Assembly (NCBI GenBank): GCA_002842205.1 | Contig: PHCI01000003.1 | Coordinates: forward strand, 163,597 to 227,596 | Length of the DNA stretch: 64,000 nucleotides | From: Betaproteobacteria bacterium HGW-Betaproteobacteria-3 | Lineage (GTDB): Bacteria; Pseudomonadota; Gammaproteobacteria; Burkholderiales; Burkholderiaceae_C | Reading direction: 5' to 3' | Part shown: one piece after another, positions 1 to 9,484 of the stretch | How the letters are laid out: each line of letters opens with the position of its first letter | Position numbering within the stretch: position 1 is the stretch's first letter | Position numbers and translations under genes: made by a program | The notes under the pieces: generated by a model | What the model was told of the DNA's origin: nothing | Databases searched by the model: none | Seen by the model: only the letters and a program-made list of their open reading frames with translations

Positions 1-3000
1 GGCCCGACGGCCTGGGCTATCGTTACCTGGGCGACTGGAGCAAGCGCCCGGACGCCACCATAAGCAACCGCCCCATCGAGGCCGCTCTGCTGCGCGACAA
101 CCTTACCGCCCGTGGCTATTCCCTCACCCACATATCGGCTGCGCTGCACAAGCTGGAGGCTGCCGCCGACACCACCGGCATCACGCTGTACCAAGCCAAC
201 CTGCGCACCTACCAATGCCTGCGCTACGGTGTGGACGTGCAAGTCGCTGCGGGCCAGGCGCATGACAAGGTGCACCTGATTGACTGGGAAAACCCGCAAA
301 GGAACGACTTTGCCCTGGCCGAAGAGGTCACGCTCAAAGGTGGCTACGAGCGCCGCCCGGACGTTGTGCTCTACATCAATGGCATCGCCATGGTGGTGAT
401 GGAGCTCAAACGCAGCTCGGTGGAGCTGGCAGACGGCGTGCGCCAGCTCATCACCAACCAGGAAGAGATTTTTAACAAGGGCTTTTTCAGCACCGTCCAG
501 TTGGTTCTGGCGGGTAACGACTCGCAGGGCTTGCGCATGGGCACCACTGGCACGCCCGAGCAGTTTTTTGTGGAGTGGAAGGACGAAATGCCGCTTGCGG
601 CTGGCACAACCCCCGCCGCCGGGGCGCTGCTGGACCGGCCACTGGCGCTGCTCTGCGACAAAGCCCGGTTGCTGGACTTGGTGCGCAACTTCATCATCTT
701 CGACGGTGGGCAAAAGAAGGTGCCACGCCCGCACCAGTATGCAGGGGTGAAGGCAGCGCAAGAGCGCATTGCCAAGCGTGAGGGCGGTGTGATCTGGCAC
801 ACCCAGGGCAGTGGCAAGAGCATTTTGATGGTGCTGCTTGCCAAGTGGCTGCTGGAGCACGACCCTGAGGCGCGCATCTTGGTGGTGACCGACCGCGACG
901 AGCTGGACAAGCAAATTACGGGGGTGATGCGCAATGCGGGTGTGATTGGTGCGGGTTCGTCTTCTCCGCGCATTACCTCGCGGGCAGAGTTTGTGGAAAA
1001 GCTGGGTTCCACCACCACGCGGCTGATGTGCGCGCTGCTGCACAAGATTGACCCCTCTGACCTGAACGGCCCGCCGCCCAAGGTGCACGGCCGTATGGTT
1101 GTGTTTGTGGACGAATGCCACCGTAGCCAGGGCGGCGACATGAACAGGCAGATGAAACGCTGGCTGGAAGGGGCCCTCTTCATCGGCTTTACCGGCACGC
1201 CGCTGCTGCGCAAAGACAAGAAGATGACACGCGATGTGTTTGGCACCTACATCCACACCTACAAGTTTCACCAGGCGGTGGCCGACAAAGTAGTGCTGGA
1301 CTTGAAATACGAGGCGCGTGACGTGCCGCAACGCCTTACCTCTCAAACCGCCGTGGACCAGTGGTTTGAAACCCGCACCAAGGGCCTGAACAACTTCCAG
1401 AAAGCCCTGGTGCGCAAGCGCTGGGCGACGATGGAAGAGCTGATGAGCTCTGAGGAGCGAAAGGCCCGTATTGCGGCCAGCATCATTCACGATTTTGGCG
1501 TGCTGCCACGGCTGAACAACAACCGTGGCACGGCGATTTTGGTGGCGGCCAGCATTTATGACGCCTGCCATTACTTTCGGCTGTTTCAGGCCAAGACGTT
1601 TGGCCAATATTGCGGGATCATCACTTCGTTTGAGCCCAGCCCCGGCGCGATTGTGCTGGAGCCGCCGGACAGTGACGAACGATACAAGTTCGACACCTAT
1701 ACGCAGTTTGTGCTTAAGGGTTTTGCCACCACCGAGAAGTACGAAACCGAGATGAAGCGCCGCTTCATTGAAGAGCCGGCCAACCTGAAGCTGCTGATCG
1801 TGGTGAGCAAGCTGCTGACCGGCTTTGACGCGCCAAGCTGCACCTACATCTACCTGGACAACCAACTGCGCGACCACAACCTGTTTCAGGCGATTTGCCG
1901 CACCAATCGGCTGGACGGTGACGACAAGGACTATGGCCACATTGTTGACTTCAAGGAACTGTTTGGCGACGTGCAGCAGGCCATTGCCGTGTACAGCTCT
2001 GACGAGCTCGACATTGATGAGGGCAACGGTGGCGAGAACAACGTGCACCTGAAAGACTGGCTCACCGAGGGCAAGAAGCAACTGGACGGCGCGCGCCAGG
2101 CCATCGGCTATCTGTGTGAACCGGTGCCACAGCCGCGTGAGGTGGAGCAGTACCTGCATTACTTCTGTGGTGATGCCGCCAACCCCAACGCTTTGACCGA
2201 GACCGAGGCGCTGCGGGTGTCGTTTTACAAAGCGGTGGCCATCTTTGCCCGTAGCTACGCGGACATTGCTCAGGACATGGCCAAGGCAGGGTACAGCGAT
2301 GCCGAGGCGGCTGCGATCAAAAAAGAGGTGGAGTGGTACGCCGAGATTCGCTCTGCCGTCAAGAAGCATTCAGGTGAAGAGCTGGACATCAAGCCCTTTG
2401 AGGCCGACATGCGCCACCTGATCAACACCTACATCCAGGCCGACGCGGCGACCGAGCTGGGTGCTTTAGGTGAAATGTCGCTGACCGAGCTGATCATCAA
2501 GACCGGCATACACGATGCGATTGCCAAAAAGCTCAACGAGAAGGGTCAGCTTTCCAAGAACGCCATCGCCGAGGGCATCATCAACAACGTGCGCAAGACC
2601 ATCATCCGGGATCAATTGACCGACCCGAGGTTCTACGCCCAGATGTCCAAGCTGCTGGATGACCTGATCGCGCAGAGCCGCACCGACACGGCAGCGTATG
2701 AGGAATTTCTGCGCAAAGCCGAGGAGTTGGTGAAGCGGCTGGCGGCCAAGCAGCCCGAAGACGGTATTCCGGCGGAGTTGCATGGCAGGCGTGAGGCGAC
2801 GGTGATTTACAACAACCTGGAAACCATTCTTGCCGGGCCACCCGCTGCGGACGTGCTACAGGAAGGCCAGGCTGGATATGGCAATGTGCGCGCACTGCTG
2901 GCGTTGGAAATTGACCACGCCATGCGTACGCGAGCGCCCGCCGACTGGAAGGGTGACGAAACCAAGGAGCGGGTGGTGCAAAACTTCTTGTTCCCGCTGT

Positions 3001-3065
3001 TGAAGAGGAACCGCGCGGCTACGTTGGCCGTGTTTGAACTCGTCAAGAACCAGCCGGGCTACTGA
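1..3065 (+). CDS. hsdR: Type I restriction enzyme R subunit (HsdR), 5'-truncated by window edge
   Basis: Motor and nuclease subunit of a type I restriction-modification complex: it translocates DNA using ATP and cleaves unmodified DNA. The frame is open from base 3, and the first visible residues (GYRYLGDW) are typical of the start of HsdR, so only a short N-terminal piece is missing; 1020 residues are visible. Counting from base 3: a PD-(D/E)xK nuclease with D at about 120 and MELK at about 132-136; Walker A GSGKS near 269; DECH helicase box near 370; then FTGTP. The first ATG in frame (231) lies inside the nuclease domain and is not the real start. The matching hsdM and hsdS must lie to the left, outside the window. 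The next gene overlaps the stop by one base. Confidence 0.95.
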   Translation, partial: PDGLGYRYLGDWSKRPDATISNRPIEAALLRDNLTARGYSLTHISAALHKLEAAADTTGITLYQANLRTYQCLRYGVDVQVAAGQAHDKVHLIDWENPQRNDFALAEEVTLKGGYERRPDVVLYINGIAMVVMELKRSSVELADGVRQLITNQEEIFNKGFFSTVQLVLAGNDSQGLRMGTTGTPEQFFVEWKDEMPLAAGTTPAAGALLDRPLALLCDKARLLDLVRNFIIFDGGQKKVPRPHQYAGVKAAQERIAKREGGVIWHTQGSGKSILMVLLAKWLLEHDPEARILVVTDRDELDKQITGVMRNAGVIGAGSSSPRITSRAEFVEKLGSTTTRLMCALLHKIDPSDLNGPPPKVHGRMVVFVDECHRSQGGDMNRQMKRWLEGALFIGFTGTPLLRKDKKMTRDVFGTYIHTYKFHQAVADKVVLDLKYEARDVPQRLTSQTAVDQWFETRTKGLNNFQKALVRKRWATMEELMSSEERKARIAASIIHDFGVLPRLNNNRGTAILVAASIYDACHYFRLFQAKTFGQYCGIITSFEPSPGAIVLEPPDSDERYKFDTYTQFVLKGFATTEKYETEMKRRFIEEPANLKLLIVVSKLLTGFDAPSCTYIYLDNQLRDHNLFQAICRTNRLDGDDKDYGHIVDFKELFGDVQQAIAVYSSDELDIDEGNGGENNVHLKDWLTEGKKQLDGARQAIGYLCEPVPQPREVEQYLHYFCGDAANPNALTETEALRVSFYKAVAIFARSYADIAQDMAKAGYSDAEAAAIKKEVEWYAEIRSAVKKHSGEELDIKPFEADMRHLINTYIQADAATELGALGEMSLTELIIKTGIHDAIAKKLNEKGQLSKNAIAEGIINNVRKTIIRDQLTDPRFYAQMSKLLDDLIAQSRTDTAAYEEFLRKAEELVKRLAAKQPEDGIPAELHGRREATVIYNNLETILAGPPAADVLQEGQAGYGNVRALLALEIDHAMRTRAPADWKGDETKERVVQNFLFPLLKRNRAATLAVFELVKNQPGY

Positions 3066-3799
3066 TGGTGGAGACGATTCAGCTTGGTGAAATCTGCATC
3101 GCCGTTACGCGCAAGGCGGTGAAAAATGTGCATCTGTCTGTTCATCCGCCGCTGGGCCATGTGACCCTGGTGGCACCTACCGCAACCCGGTTGGAAGTGG
3201 CCCGCGCCTACGCTATCTCCAAGCTGGGATGGATCCGTGATCAGCAAACCAAACTGCTGACCCAGTCGCGCGAGACACCGCGCCAGTTTGTGGAGCGGGA
3301 GACACACATGCTTTGGGGGCGGCGCTATTTGCTGTCCGTGGTTGAAAAGGAAGCCAAGCCCACTGTGACGCGCGACCACCGACGCATCACCCTCACCGTG
3401 CGCTCCGGCAGCACGGTGGCGAAGCGCGAAGAAGTGATGGATGAATGGCACCGTGCCCTGCTGCATCAAACCGTGCCTGCCTTGATCGAGAAATGGGAGA
3501 GCAGGCTGGGCGTGAAGGTCTCCGGCTACTTCCTCCAGCGCATGAAAACCAAATGGGGTGGCTGCAACCATCGCGCCGGAAACATTCGCCTCAATACTGA
3601 GTTGGCGAAGAAACCCAAGGATTTGCTTGAGTATGTTGTGCTGCACGAAATGGTGCATTTGATCGAGCCCACGCACAGCGAGCGCTTTGTGGCGTTGTTG
3701 GCGCAGCACTATCCGACTTGGCGGGAAGCGCGGGCGGAATTGAATGAGTTGCCGCTCACAGCGCAGGCTTGGGGGCAAAGTGAACGCTCCGATGGATGA
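3065..3799 (+). CDS. YgjP-like (DUF45/M48-type) zinc metallopeptidase next to hsdR
   Basis: A 244-residue predicted cytosolic zinc metallopeptidase. The zinc motif HEMVH is near residue 199, followed by PTHSERF, whose His and Glu are the usual additional ligands of the SprT/YgjP-like family. The middle part (MKTKWGGCN) is the segment conserved in YgjP-like proteins. The ATG overlaps the hsdR TGA (TGATG), so the two genes are translationally coupled. Family members are often found beside type I restriction genes, but the substrate is unknown; a role in controlling the restriction subunit is only a guess. The 206 bases between this gene and the tRNA-Thr hold nothing I recognise. Confidence 0.85.
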   Translation: MVETIQLGEICIAVTRKAVKNVHLSVHPPLGHVTLVAPTATRLEVARAYAISKLGWIRDQQTKLLTQSRETPRQFVERETHMLWGRRYLLSVVEKEAKPTVTRDHRRITLTVRSGSTVAKREEVMDEWHRALLHQTVPALIEKWESRLGVKVSGYFLQRMKTKWGGCNHRAGNIRLNTELAKKPKDLLEYVVLHEMVHLIEPTHSERFVALLAQHYPTWREARAELNELPLTAQAWGQSERSDG

Positions 3800-4005
3800 G
3801 TATTGCGCGCTGCACCCGCGTGGTCATGCCGTGTGTGGCAATTGCGGAGCACGCCCGCTAGGGCCACTCGGTTCGCTTTTACACAACGCCGAATTGGCCT
3901 CAGTGCCCGCCAGTCGATGGCGTCGCGTTTTGCGTCTGGTACTAGCCCGGTGCTAGTCAAAAAAATCCGCTACGGTTTAGGTAACGGACTTTCCTTGATT
4001 TCATT

Positions 4006-4081
4006 TGGTGCCGGAGAGATGAATCGAACACCCGACCTTCTCATTACGAATGAGCTGCTCTACCGACTGAGCTACACCGGC
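4006..4081 (-). tRNA. tRNA-Thr (anticodon CGT)
   Basis: The minus strand folds as a complete cloverleaf of 76 nt with encoded CCA. The anticodon arm CTCAT-TCGTA-ATGAG presents CGT, the T-loop is TTCGATT, and the discriminator base is A. Pair 6-67 of the acceptor stem is T-T; the rest pair. The tRNA 3' end faces the hsdR side, so this gene could be the attachment site of an island carrying the restriction system, but the far end is outside the window. Confidence 0.93.
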
Positions 4082-4092
4082 TAAGCCTTCGA

Positions 4093-5097
4093 TTATAGCG
4101 GGTGGTAGCTGGTGACGCGCTCGACCTCGTTTTTCGAGCCGAGGATGACGCTGACGCGCTCGTGCAGTTTTTCGGGCTGGATGTCCAGGATGCGCTGGCG
4201 GCCGTTGGTGGCGGCGCCGCCGGCCTGTTCGACCAGCCAGCCCATGGGGTTGGCCTCGTACATCAGGCGCAGCTTGCCGGGTTTGTTGGGCTCACGTTTG
4301 TCCCAGGGGTACATGAAGATGCCGCCACGCGTGAGGATGCGGTGCACGTCGGCCACCATGCTGGCGATCCAGCGCATGTTGAAATCCTTGCCGCGCGGGC
4401 CGTCCTTGCCGGCCAGGCATTCGTCGATGTAGCGGCGCACGGGGGCGTCCCAGTGGCGCATGTTGCTCATGTTGATGGCGAATTCCTGCGTGTCGGCCGG
4501 AATGCGGACGTTTTCCTGCACCAGCACGAAGGAGCCCTGCTCGCGGTCCAGCGTGAACATGGCCACGCCGTCGCCCACGGTCAGCACCAGCGTGGTCTGG
4601 GGGCCGTAAATGCAGTAGCCCGCGGCCACTTGCCGATTGCCCGGTTGCAGGAAGTCGGCCTCGTCCACACCGCGGTCGTCTTCGGGCATGCGCAGCACGC
4701 TGAAGATGGTGCCGATGCTGACGTTCACGTCGATGTTGCTGGAGCCGTCCAGCGGATCAAACAGCAGCAGGTACTCGCCCTGCGGGTAGCGGTTGGGCAC
4801 CACGTAGATGCCGTCCATTTCTTCGGACGCCATGCCGGCCAGGTGCCCACCCCATTCGTTGGCTTCGATCAGCACCTCGTTGGCGATGATGTCGAGCTTC
4901 TTCTGCATTTCGCCCTGCACGTTCTCGGTTTCGGCGGTGCCCAGAACGCCGCCCAGCGCGCCCTTGTTGACGGCCTGGCTGATGCTCTTGCAGGCACGGG
5001 CCACCACTTCCAGCAGCAGACGCAGCTGCGCGGGAATGTGGCCTTCGACGCGCTGCTTTTCGACCAGATAACGGGTCAGGGAGATTTTTTGCGACAT
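4093..5097 (-). CDS. fbp: Fructose-1,6-bisphosphatase class 1
   Basis: Hydrolyses fructose 1,6-bisphosphate to fructose 6-phosphate in gluconeogenesis and, in autotrophs, the Calvin cycle; cytosolic, Mg-dependent. The 334-residue product has the full class 1 FBPase length and the metal/substrate signature [10 protein letters not shown] followed by GTIFSVLR. An ATG two codons earlier (5103) directly abuts the AAGG ribosome-binding site, whereas the ATG at 5097 lies six bases from it and gives the [11 protein letters not shown] start usual for the family, so 5097 is preferred. The gene stands alone between the tRNA-Thr and a repeat array; nothing nearby suggests a Calvin-cycle operon. Confidence 0.97.
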   Translation of the reverse strand: MSQKISLTRYLVEKQRVEGHIPAQLRLLLEVVARACKSISQAVNKGALGGVLGTAETENVQGEMQKKLDIIANEVLIEANEWGGHLAGMASEEMDGIYVVPNRYPQGEYLLLFDPLDGSSNIDVNVSIGTIFSVLRMPEDDRGVDEADFLQPGNRQVAAGYCIYGPQTTLVLTVGDGVAMFTLDREQGSFVLVQENVRIPADTQEFAINMSNMRHWDAPVRRYIDECLAGKDGPRGKDFNMRWIASMVADVHRILTRGGIFMYPWDKREPNKPGKLRLMYEANPMGWLVEQAGGAATNGRQRILDIQPEKLHERVSVILGSKNEVERVTSYHPL

Positions 5098-5117
5098 ATT
5101 CATCCTTCAGTCAACAA

Positions 5118-5452
5118 GGCCGCCGCGCCGGGCCGCCCCAAGCCAGGCCAGCCCCCTCGGGGGGCAGCGAACCACACGAAGTGGGGAGCGTGGGGGCCGC
5201 AGAGGCCGCCGCGCCGGGCCGCTCCCAAGCAAGCCCAGCCCCCCCGGGGGGCAGCGACCACACGCAGTGAGGGAGCGTGGGGGCCATCGGCCGCCGCGCC
5301 GGGCCGCCCCAAGCAAGCTCAGCCTCCGAGGGGGCTGCGACCACACGCTGTGAGGAAGCGTGGGGGCCACGAGCGCCGCGCCGGGCCGCTCCCAAGCAAG
5401 CTCAGCCCCCCCGGGGGGCAGCGACCACACGCAGTGAGGGAGCGTGGGGGCC
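5118..5452. repeat. Four tandem-spaced copies of an ~80-bp GC-rich repeat
   Basis: Four imperfect copies lie head to tail at about 5118-5198, 5204-5285, 5289-5368 and 5371-5452. Each runs from GCCGCGCCGGGCCGC through AAGCAAGC/AAGCCAGG, a GC hairpin around CCCCC(T/C)CGGGGGGCAGCGA, then CACACG(A/C)AGTG and AGCGTGGGGGCC. The array fills the whole gap between the fbp start and the pepN end. More copies are at 11626-11709 and 63873-64000. It does not have the alternation of identical repeats and unique spacers expected of CRISPR. Confidence 0.9.
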
Positions 5453-5455
5453 ATA

Positions 5456-8179
5456 TCAATCCGCCAGCGCGCGCGAAACCACTTCGCGCACGTCGTTGCT
5501 CAGGTCGGGCTTGGCGGCGACGCGGGCGATGGCTTCGCGGGCGGCGCTGCGGTAGGGTTCGGCCAGTTTGCGCCAGCGGTCCAGCGCGCGCGCCAGCCGG
5601 GCCGCCACCTGGGGGTTGATGGCGTCGAGTTCGATCACGCGTTCGCTCCAGAACACATAACCGGCGGCGTCGGCGCGGTGGAAGGCGCCGGGGTTGGCGC
5701 TGCAGTAGCTGAAGATCACGCTGCGGGCGCGGTTGGGATTGCGCAGGTTGAAGTCGGGGTGCTTCATGAGCTGGCGCACGGCGGGCAGCACCTGGCCGCC
5801 GCGGTCGGGCGCGCCGGCCTGCAGTGCAAACCATTTGTCCAGCACCAGGGCTTCGTCCTTGAACAGCGCGTGAAAACGCTGCAGCGCCGGGGCGGCCAGC
5901 GCGTGCCCACTGCTGACCAGGGCGTTGAGGGCGTTGAAGCGGTCGGTCATGTTGCCGGCGTCCTTGAACGCCTGGTACGCCTTGCCGGGCCAGAGGTCTG
6001 CACCACCGGCCACGCCCGCGGCCAGGCACAGGTGCACCAGCGCCAGCCCTGCCAGCGCGCGGCGACCGGACGACCGGGTGTCGGGCCGGTAGGCGCCGTT
6101 CTCGCGGTGGGTCTCAAAGGCCCACTGCCAGTCGTCGGCCAGCGCCACCGCCAGTTGCAGGCGCATGGCCTCGCGCACGGCGTGCACGCGCTGCGGGTCG
6201 ACCTCGGCCAGTTGCTCGGCCATGTAGGTTTCGGCCGGCAGCGTGAGCACCAGCTCCTTGAAGGCGGGGTCGAGTGCAGGGTTGCGCAGGACCGCGCGCA
6301 TGGCTGCAATATAAGCATCATTCAGGGGCTTTCCCCCCGCCAATACTTGATTGTTTGCTATTGATTCAATTGCTGACCGGACGGCCAGACGTTGCCCGGC
6401 CTCCCAGCGGTTGAAGGGGTCGGTGTCATGGGCCAGCAGGTGCAGGAGTTGCTCGGCGGTGTAGGCATGGTCGAGCACCACCGGGGCGCTGAAGTCGCGC
6501 AGGATCGAGGGCACGGGCTCGGCCGGCACGTTGATGAACACCAGGGTTTCGGTGGCCTCGGCCAGCACAAAGGTGCGGGCGCCGCCCTCGGCGTGTTGCC
6601 AGTGCGCCAGTTGCAGCGGGGTCTCGGTGCCGTCGGGCCCGATGAGGGCCAGGGCCACCGGGATGACGAAGGGCGCCTTGGCGGGCTGCCCGGGCGTGGG
6701 GTCGCAGCTTTGCGACAGCGTGAGGGTGTAGGTGTGTTGGGCTGCGTCGTACACGCCGCGGGCGGCCACGCGCGGTGTGCCGGCCTGGCTGTACCAGCGT
6801 TTGAACGGCACCAGGCGGCGGGCCAGTTCAGAGGCGGGGTTGGCGTCGGCGATGGCCTGGGCAAAGTCGTCGCAGGTCACGGCCTGGCCGTCGTGGCGGG
6901 CAAAGTACAGCGTCATGCCGCGGGCAAAGCCTTCGCGGCCCTGCGGGTCGTCCGGGTTGGCCACCAGCGTTTGCATCATGCGGACAACTTCGGCGCCTTT
7001 TTCGTAGATGGTGACGGTGTAGAAGTTGTTGATCTCGATGTAGCTGTCGGGCCGCACCGGGTGGGCCATGGGGCCGGCGTCTTCAGGGAACTGCGCGGTG
7101 CGCAGCACGCGCACGTCTTCGATGCGCTTGACGGCGCGGGCCGACGGCCCGCCGGCCAGGTCGCGGCTGAATTCCTGGTCGCGGAACACCGTCAGGCCTT
7201 CCTTGAGGCTCAGCTGGAACCAGTCGCGGCAGGTGACGCGGTTGCCCGTCCAGTTGTGGAAGTACTCGTGGCCGACCACGCTTTCAATGTTGGCGTAGTC
7301 GGTGTCGGTGGCGGTGGCCTGGCTGGCCAGCACGTACTTGGTGTTGAAGATGTTCAGGCCCTTGTTCTCCATGGCGCCCATGTTGAAGTCGCTGGTGGCG
7401 ACGATCATGAAGCGTTCCAGATCGAGCGGCAGGCTGAAGCGGGCTTCGTCCCAGGCCACGCTGGCCATGAGGGATGCCATGGCGTGGCCGGTTTTGTCGA
7501 GGTCGCCGGGGCGCACGTACACCTGCAGCAGGTGCTCGGCGCCGCTGCGCGAGCGGATGCGCTGCTCGCGCGCCACCAGCGGGCCGGCCACCAGCGCAAA
7601 CAGGTAGCAGGGTTTGCGGTGCGGGTCCACCCAGCGAGCGAAGTGGCGGCCTTCGTTGCCCGCGCCTTCCAGCGGGCCGTGGGCCACCCGGTTGCCGTTG
7701 GACAGCAGCACCGGGTAGCGGGCCTGGTCGGCGCGCAGGGTCACGCTGAAGCTGGCCATCACGTCGGGGCGGTCCAGAAAGTAGGTGATGTGGCGAAAGC
7801 CCTCGGCCTCGCACTGGGTGAAGAACGAGTCGTTGCTGACGTACAGGCCCGTCAGCCGGGTGTTCTTTTCAGGGCAGCAGGTGGTGAAGATCTCGAGCGC
7901 GAAGGCCTCGGTGTCGGGCAGGTTTTCCAGCACCAGCTGGCCGCCTTCAAGCTTGAACGAGGTGCCCTGGCCGTTGACCAGCACGCGCGACAGGTTCAGC
8001 CCTTCGCCGTCCAGCCGCAGCGGCTGCGCGGGCGCGTCGGGGTTGCGCCGCAGCGTCATCTTGTTCAGGACGCGGGTTTTGGCCGGGTCCAGGTCGAAGG
8101 TGAGGTCCACCGTGTCGATCCAGTAGGCCGGGGCCGTGTAGTCTTCGCGCCGGATGACCGCGGCTTGTCCTTCACGCAT
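5456..8179 (-). CDS. pepN: Aminopeptidase N (M1 family)
   Basis: Cytosolic zinc aminopeptidase that removes N-terminal residues from peptides. The 907-residue protein shows the exopeptidase motif GAMEN, the zinc motif HEYFHNW with the downstream Glu (KEGLTVF), and the long helical C-terminal domain of bacterial PepN. The ATG at 8179 gives the family start MREGQA and has GGAG six bases upstream; an ATG ten codons further out (8209) has no such site. Around residues 600-618 the sequence SIANNQVLAGGKPL is encoded by a stretch matching the dispersed AT-rich repeat (6320-6372), which looks like an in-frame insertion in the linker before the C-terminal domain. Confidence 0.96.
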   Translation of the reverse strand: MREGQAAVIRREDYTAPAYWIDTVDLTFDLDPAKTRVLNKMTLRRNPDAPAQPLRLDGEGLNLSRVLVNGQGTSFKLEGGQLVLENLPDTEAFALEIFTTCCPEKNTRLTGLYVSNDSFFTQCEAEGFRHITYFLDRPDVMASFSVTLRADQARYPVLLSNGNRVAHGPLEGAGNEGRHFARWVDPHRKPCYLFALVAGPLVAREQRIRSRSGAEHLLQVYVRPGDLDKTGHAMASLMASVAWDEARFSLPLDLERFMIVATSDFNMGAMENKGLNIFNTKYVLASQATATDTDYANIESVVGHEYFHNWTGNRVTCRDWFQLSLKEGLTVFRDQEFSRDLAGGPSARAVKRIEDVRVLRTAQFPEDAGPMAHPVRPDSYIEINNFYTVTIYEKGAEVVRMMQTLVANPDDPQGREGFARGMTLYFARHDGQAVTCDDFAQAIADANPASELARRLVPFKRWYSQAGTPRVAARGVYDAAQHTYTLTLSQSCDPTPGQPAKAPFVIPVALALIGPDGTETPLQLAHWQHAEGGARTFVLAEATETLVFINVPAEPVPSILRDFSAPVVLDHAYTAEQLLHLLAHDTDPFNRWEAGQRLAVRSAIESIANNQVLAGGKPLNDAYIAAMRAVLRNPALDPAFKELVLTLPAETYMAEQLAEVDPQRVHAVREAMRLQLAVALADDWQWAFETHRENGAYRPDTRSSGRRALAGLALVHLCLAAGVAGGADLWPGKAYQAFKDAGNMTDRFNALNALVSSGHALAAPALQRFHALFKDEALVLDKWFALQAGAPDRGGQVLPAVRQLMKHPDFNLRNPNRARSVIFSYCSANPGAFHRADAAGYVFWSERVIELDAINPQVAARLARALDRWRKLAEPYRSAAREAIARVAAKPDLSNDVREVVSRALAD
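6320..6372 (-). repeat. Dispersed AT-rich repeat copy inside pepN
   Basis: On the minus strand this reads ATAGCAAACAATCAA, then TTGGCGGGGGGAAAGCCC, matching the core ATAGCAAACTAT ... TTGGCGGGGGCTGATGG shared by the copies at 12139, 20344, 44345 and 47494. It keeps the pepN frame open. Confidence 0.7.
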
Positions 8180-8248
8180 GGGTGTCTCCAATGTGGCGGG
8201 GGGAGGCAAAGTGACACGCGGTGCGCGCAGCCTGGGGGTGTTTCATGT

Positions 8249-9353
8249 TCAGACGCCCTGCTTGAGCGAGGCTTCGATGAAGGGGTCGAGGTCGCCATCG
8301 AGCACCTTTTGCGTGGCCGAGATTTCCACCCCGGTGCGCAGGTCCTTGATGCGGCTGTTGTCGAGCACGTAGCTGCGGATCTGGTGGCCCCAGCCCACGT
8401 CGGTCTTGGTGTCTTCGAGCTTTTGCGCCGCTTCCTGGCGCTTGCGCAGCTCAAAGTCGTAGAGCTTGGAGCGCAGCCGCTGCCAGGCAATGTCGCGGTT
8501 GCCGTGCTGGCTGCGGCCGTCCTGGCACTGCACCACGATGCCCGAGGGGATGTGCGTGAGGCGCACGGCCGAGTCGGTCTTGTTGATGTGCTGGCCACCG
8601 GCGCCGCTGGCGCGGAAGGTGTCGGTGCGCACGTCGGACGGGTTGATGTCTATCTCGATCGAGTCGTCGATCTCGGGATAGACGAACACGCTGGCAAAGC
8701 TGGTGTGGCGCCCGCCGGACGAGTCGAACGGGCTCTTGCGCACCAGCCGGTGCACGCCGGTTTCGGTGCGCAGCAGGCCGAACGCGTATTCGCCCTCGAC
8801 CTTGATGGTGGCGCCCTTGATGCCCGCGGTGTCGCCGGGGGATTCTTCCTCGACCGTGGCCTTGAAGCCCTTGCGTTCGGCGTAGCGCAGGTACTGGCGC
8901 AGCAGCATGCTGGCCCAGTCGCAGGCTTCGGTGCCTCCGGCGCCGGCCTGGATGTCCACAAAGGCGTTGAGCGGGTCGGCCTCCTGGCTGAACATGCGAC
9001 GGAATTCGAGTTGCTCGATCTCGGCGGCCAGTTTGGCGGCTTCGGCCTCGATGGTGTGCAGGCCGGCTTCGTCGCCGTCTTCCTTGCTCATTTCATAGAG
9101 CTCGGCGTTGTCGGCCAGTTCGCGCGTCAGGTGGTCGATGGAGACCACCACGCCGTCGAGGGCTTTTTTCTCTCGGCCCAGTTCCTGGGCGCGCTTGGGG
9201 TCGTTCCAGACGCCGGGGTCTTCCAGCGAGGCGTTGACGGTTCTCAGGCGTTCGGCTTTGGCATCGTAGTCAAAGATACCCCCGTAATTCCTGGGTCCGG
9301 GCGGTGAGGTCGGTCAGGCGGTTGCCGATCTGGTTGATTTGTTCTGCTTCCAT
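8249..9353 (-). CDS. prfB: Peptide chain release factor 2 (programmed +1 frameshift)
   Basis: RF2 recognises UAA and UGA stop codons and triggers release of the finished protein. The gene is in two frames: 27 codons from the ATG at 9353, then in-frame TGA at 9272-9270; reading shifts +1 on CTT to GAC and continues for 340 codons, giving 367 residues (E. coli RF2 has 365). The SPF stop-codon-recognition tripeptide (KSPFDSSGG) and the GGQ peptidyl-hydrolysis motif ([10 protein letters not shown]) are both present. A simple ORF call starts at 9151 and misses 67 N-terminal residues. Level is autoregulated: scarce RF2 favours frameshifting. Many genomes place prfB before lysS; here pepN follows. 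Confidence 0.96.
9268..9285 (-). promoter_or_regulatory. prfB programmed frameshift signal
   Basis: The minus strand reads CGGGGGTATCTTTGAC: a Shine-Dalgarno-like G run, TAT, the slippery CTT codon, the TGA stop and a following C. This is the arrangement known from E. coli prfB, with CGGGGG in place of AGGGGG. Confidence 0.95.
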
Positions 9354-9484
9354 GGGATGTGTCCTGCAATGGGTGGGGCTTCGCGGGCGCACCGGGTGGG
9401 CGCGGGCGTCGGGGCCAATCGGCTATTTTAGTGGCGCCGTGATGGGCGGTCGGCCAGCCGGTCTTCCCGGGGCACAGTGTGCGC

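Noticed and set aside
4006..4081. T-T mismatch in the tRNA-Thr acceptor stem as a sign of a dead tRNA
   Set aside because: All other stems, the anticodon and CCA are intact, and the same antisense ORF artefact is common in annotated genomes, so this sequence variant appears widespread.
3803..4084. 93-residue plus-strand ORF ending in MNRTPDLLITNELLYRLSYTG
   Set aside because: The C-terminal part is the antisense reading of tRNA-Thr, a well-known artefact; the rest has no coding character.
5118..5452. Possible CRISPR array (four regularly spaced repeats)
   Set aside because: Units are themselves about 80 bp, diverged, nearly contiguous, with no unique spacers of uniform length and no cas genes in the window.
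4102..5619. 505-residue plus-strand ORF antisense to fbp and running through the repeat array
   Set aside because: Antisense to certain fbp and translated from repeat DNA.
6392..9307. 971-residue plus-strand ORF antisense to pepN and prfB
   Set aside because: Long open antisense frame of GC-rich coding DNA, His/Val/Gly-rich, no motifs; pepN and prfB on the other strand are certain.
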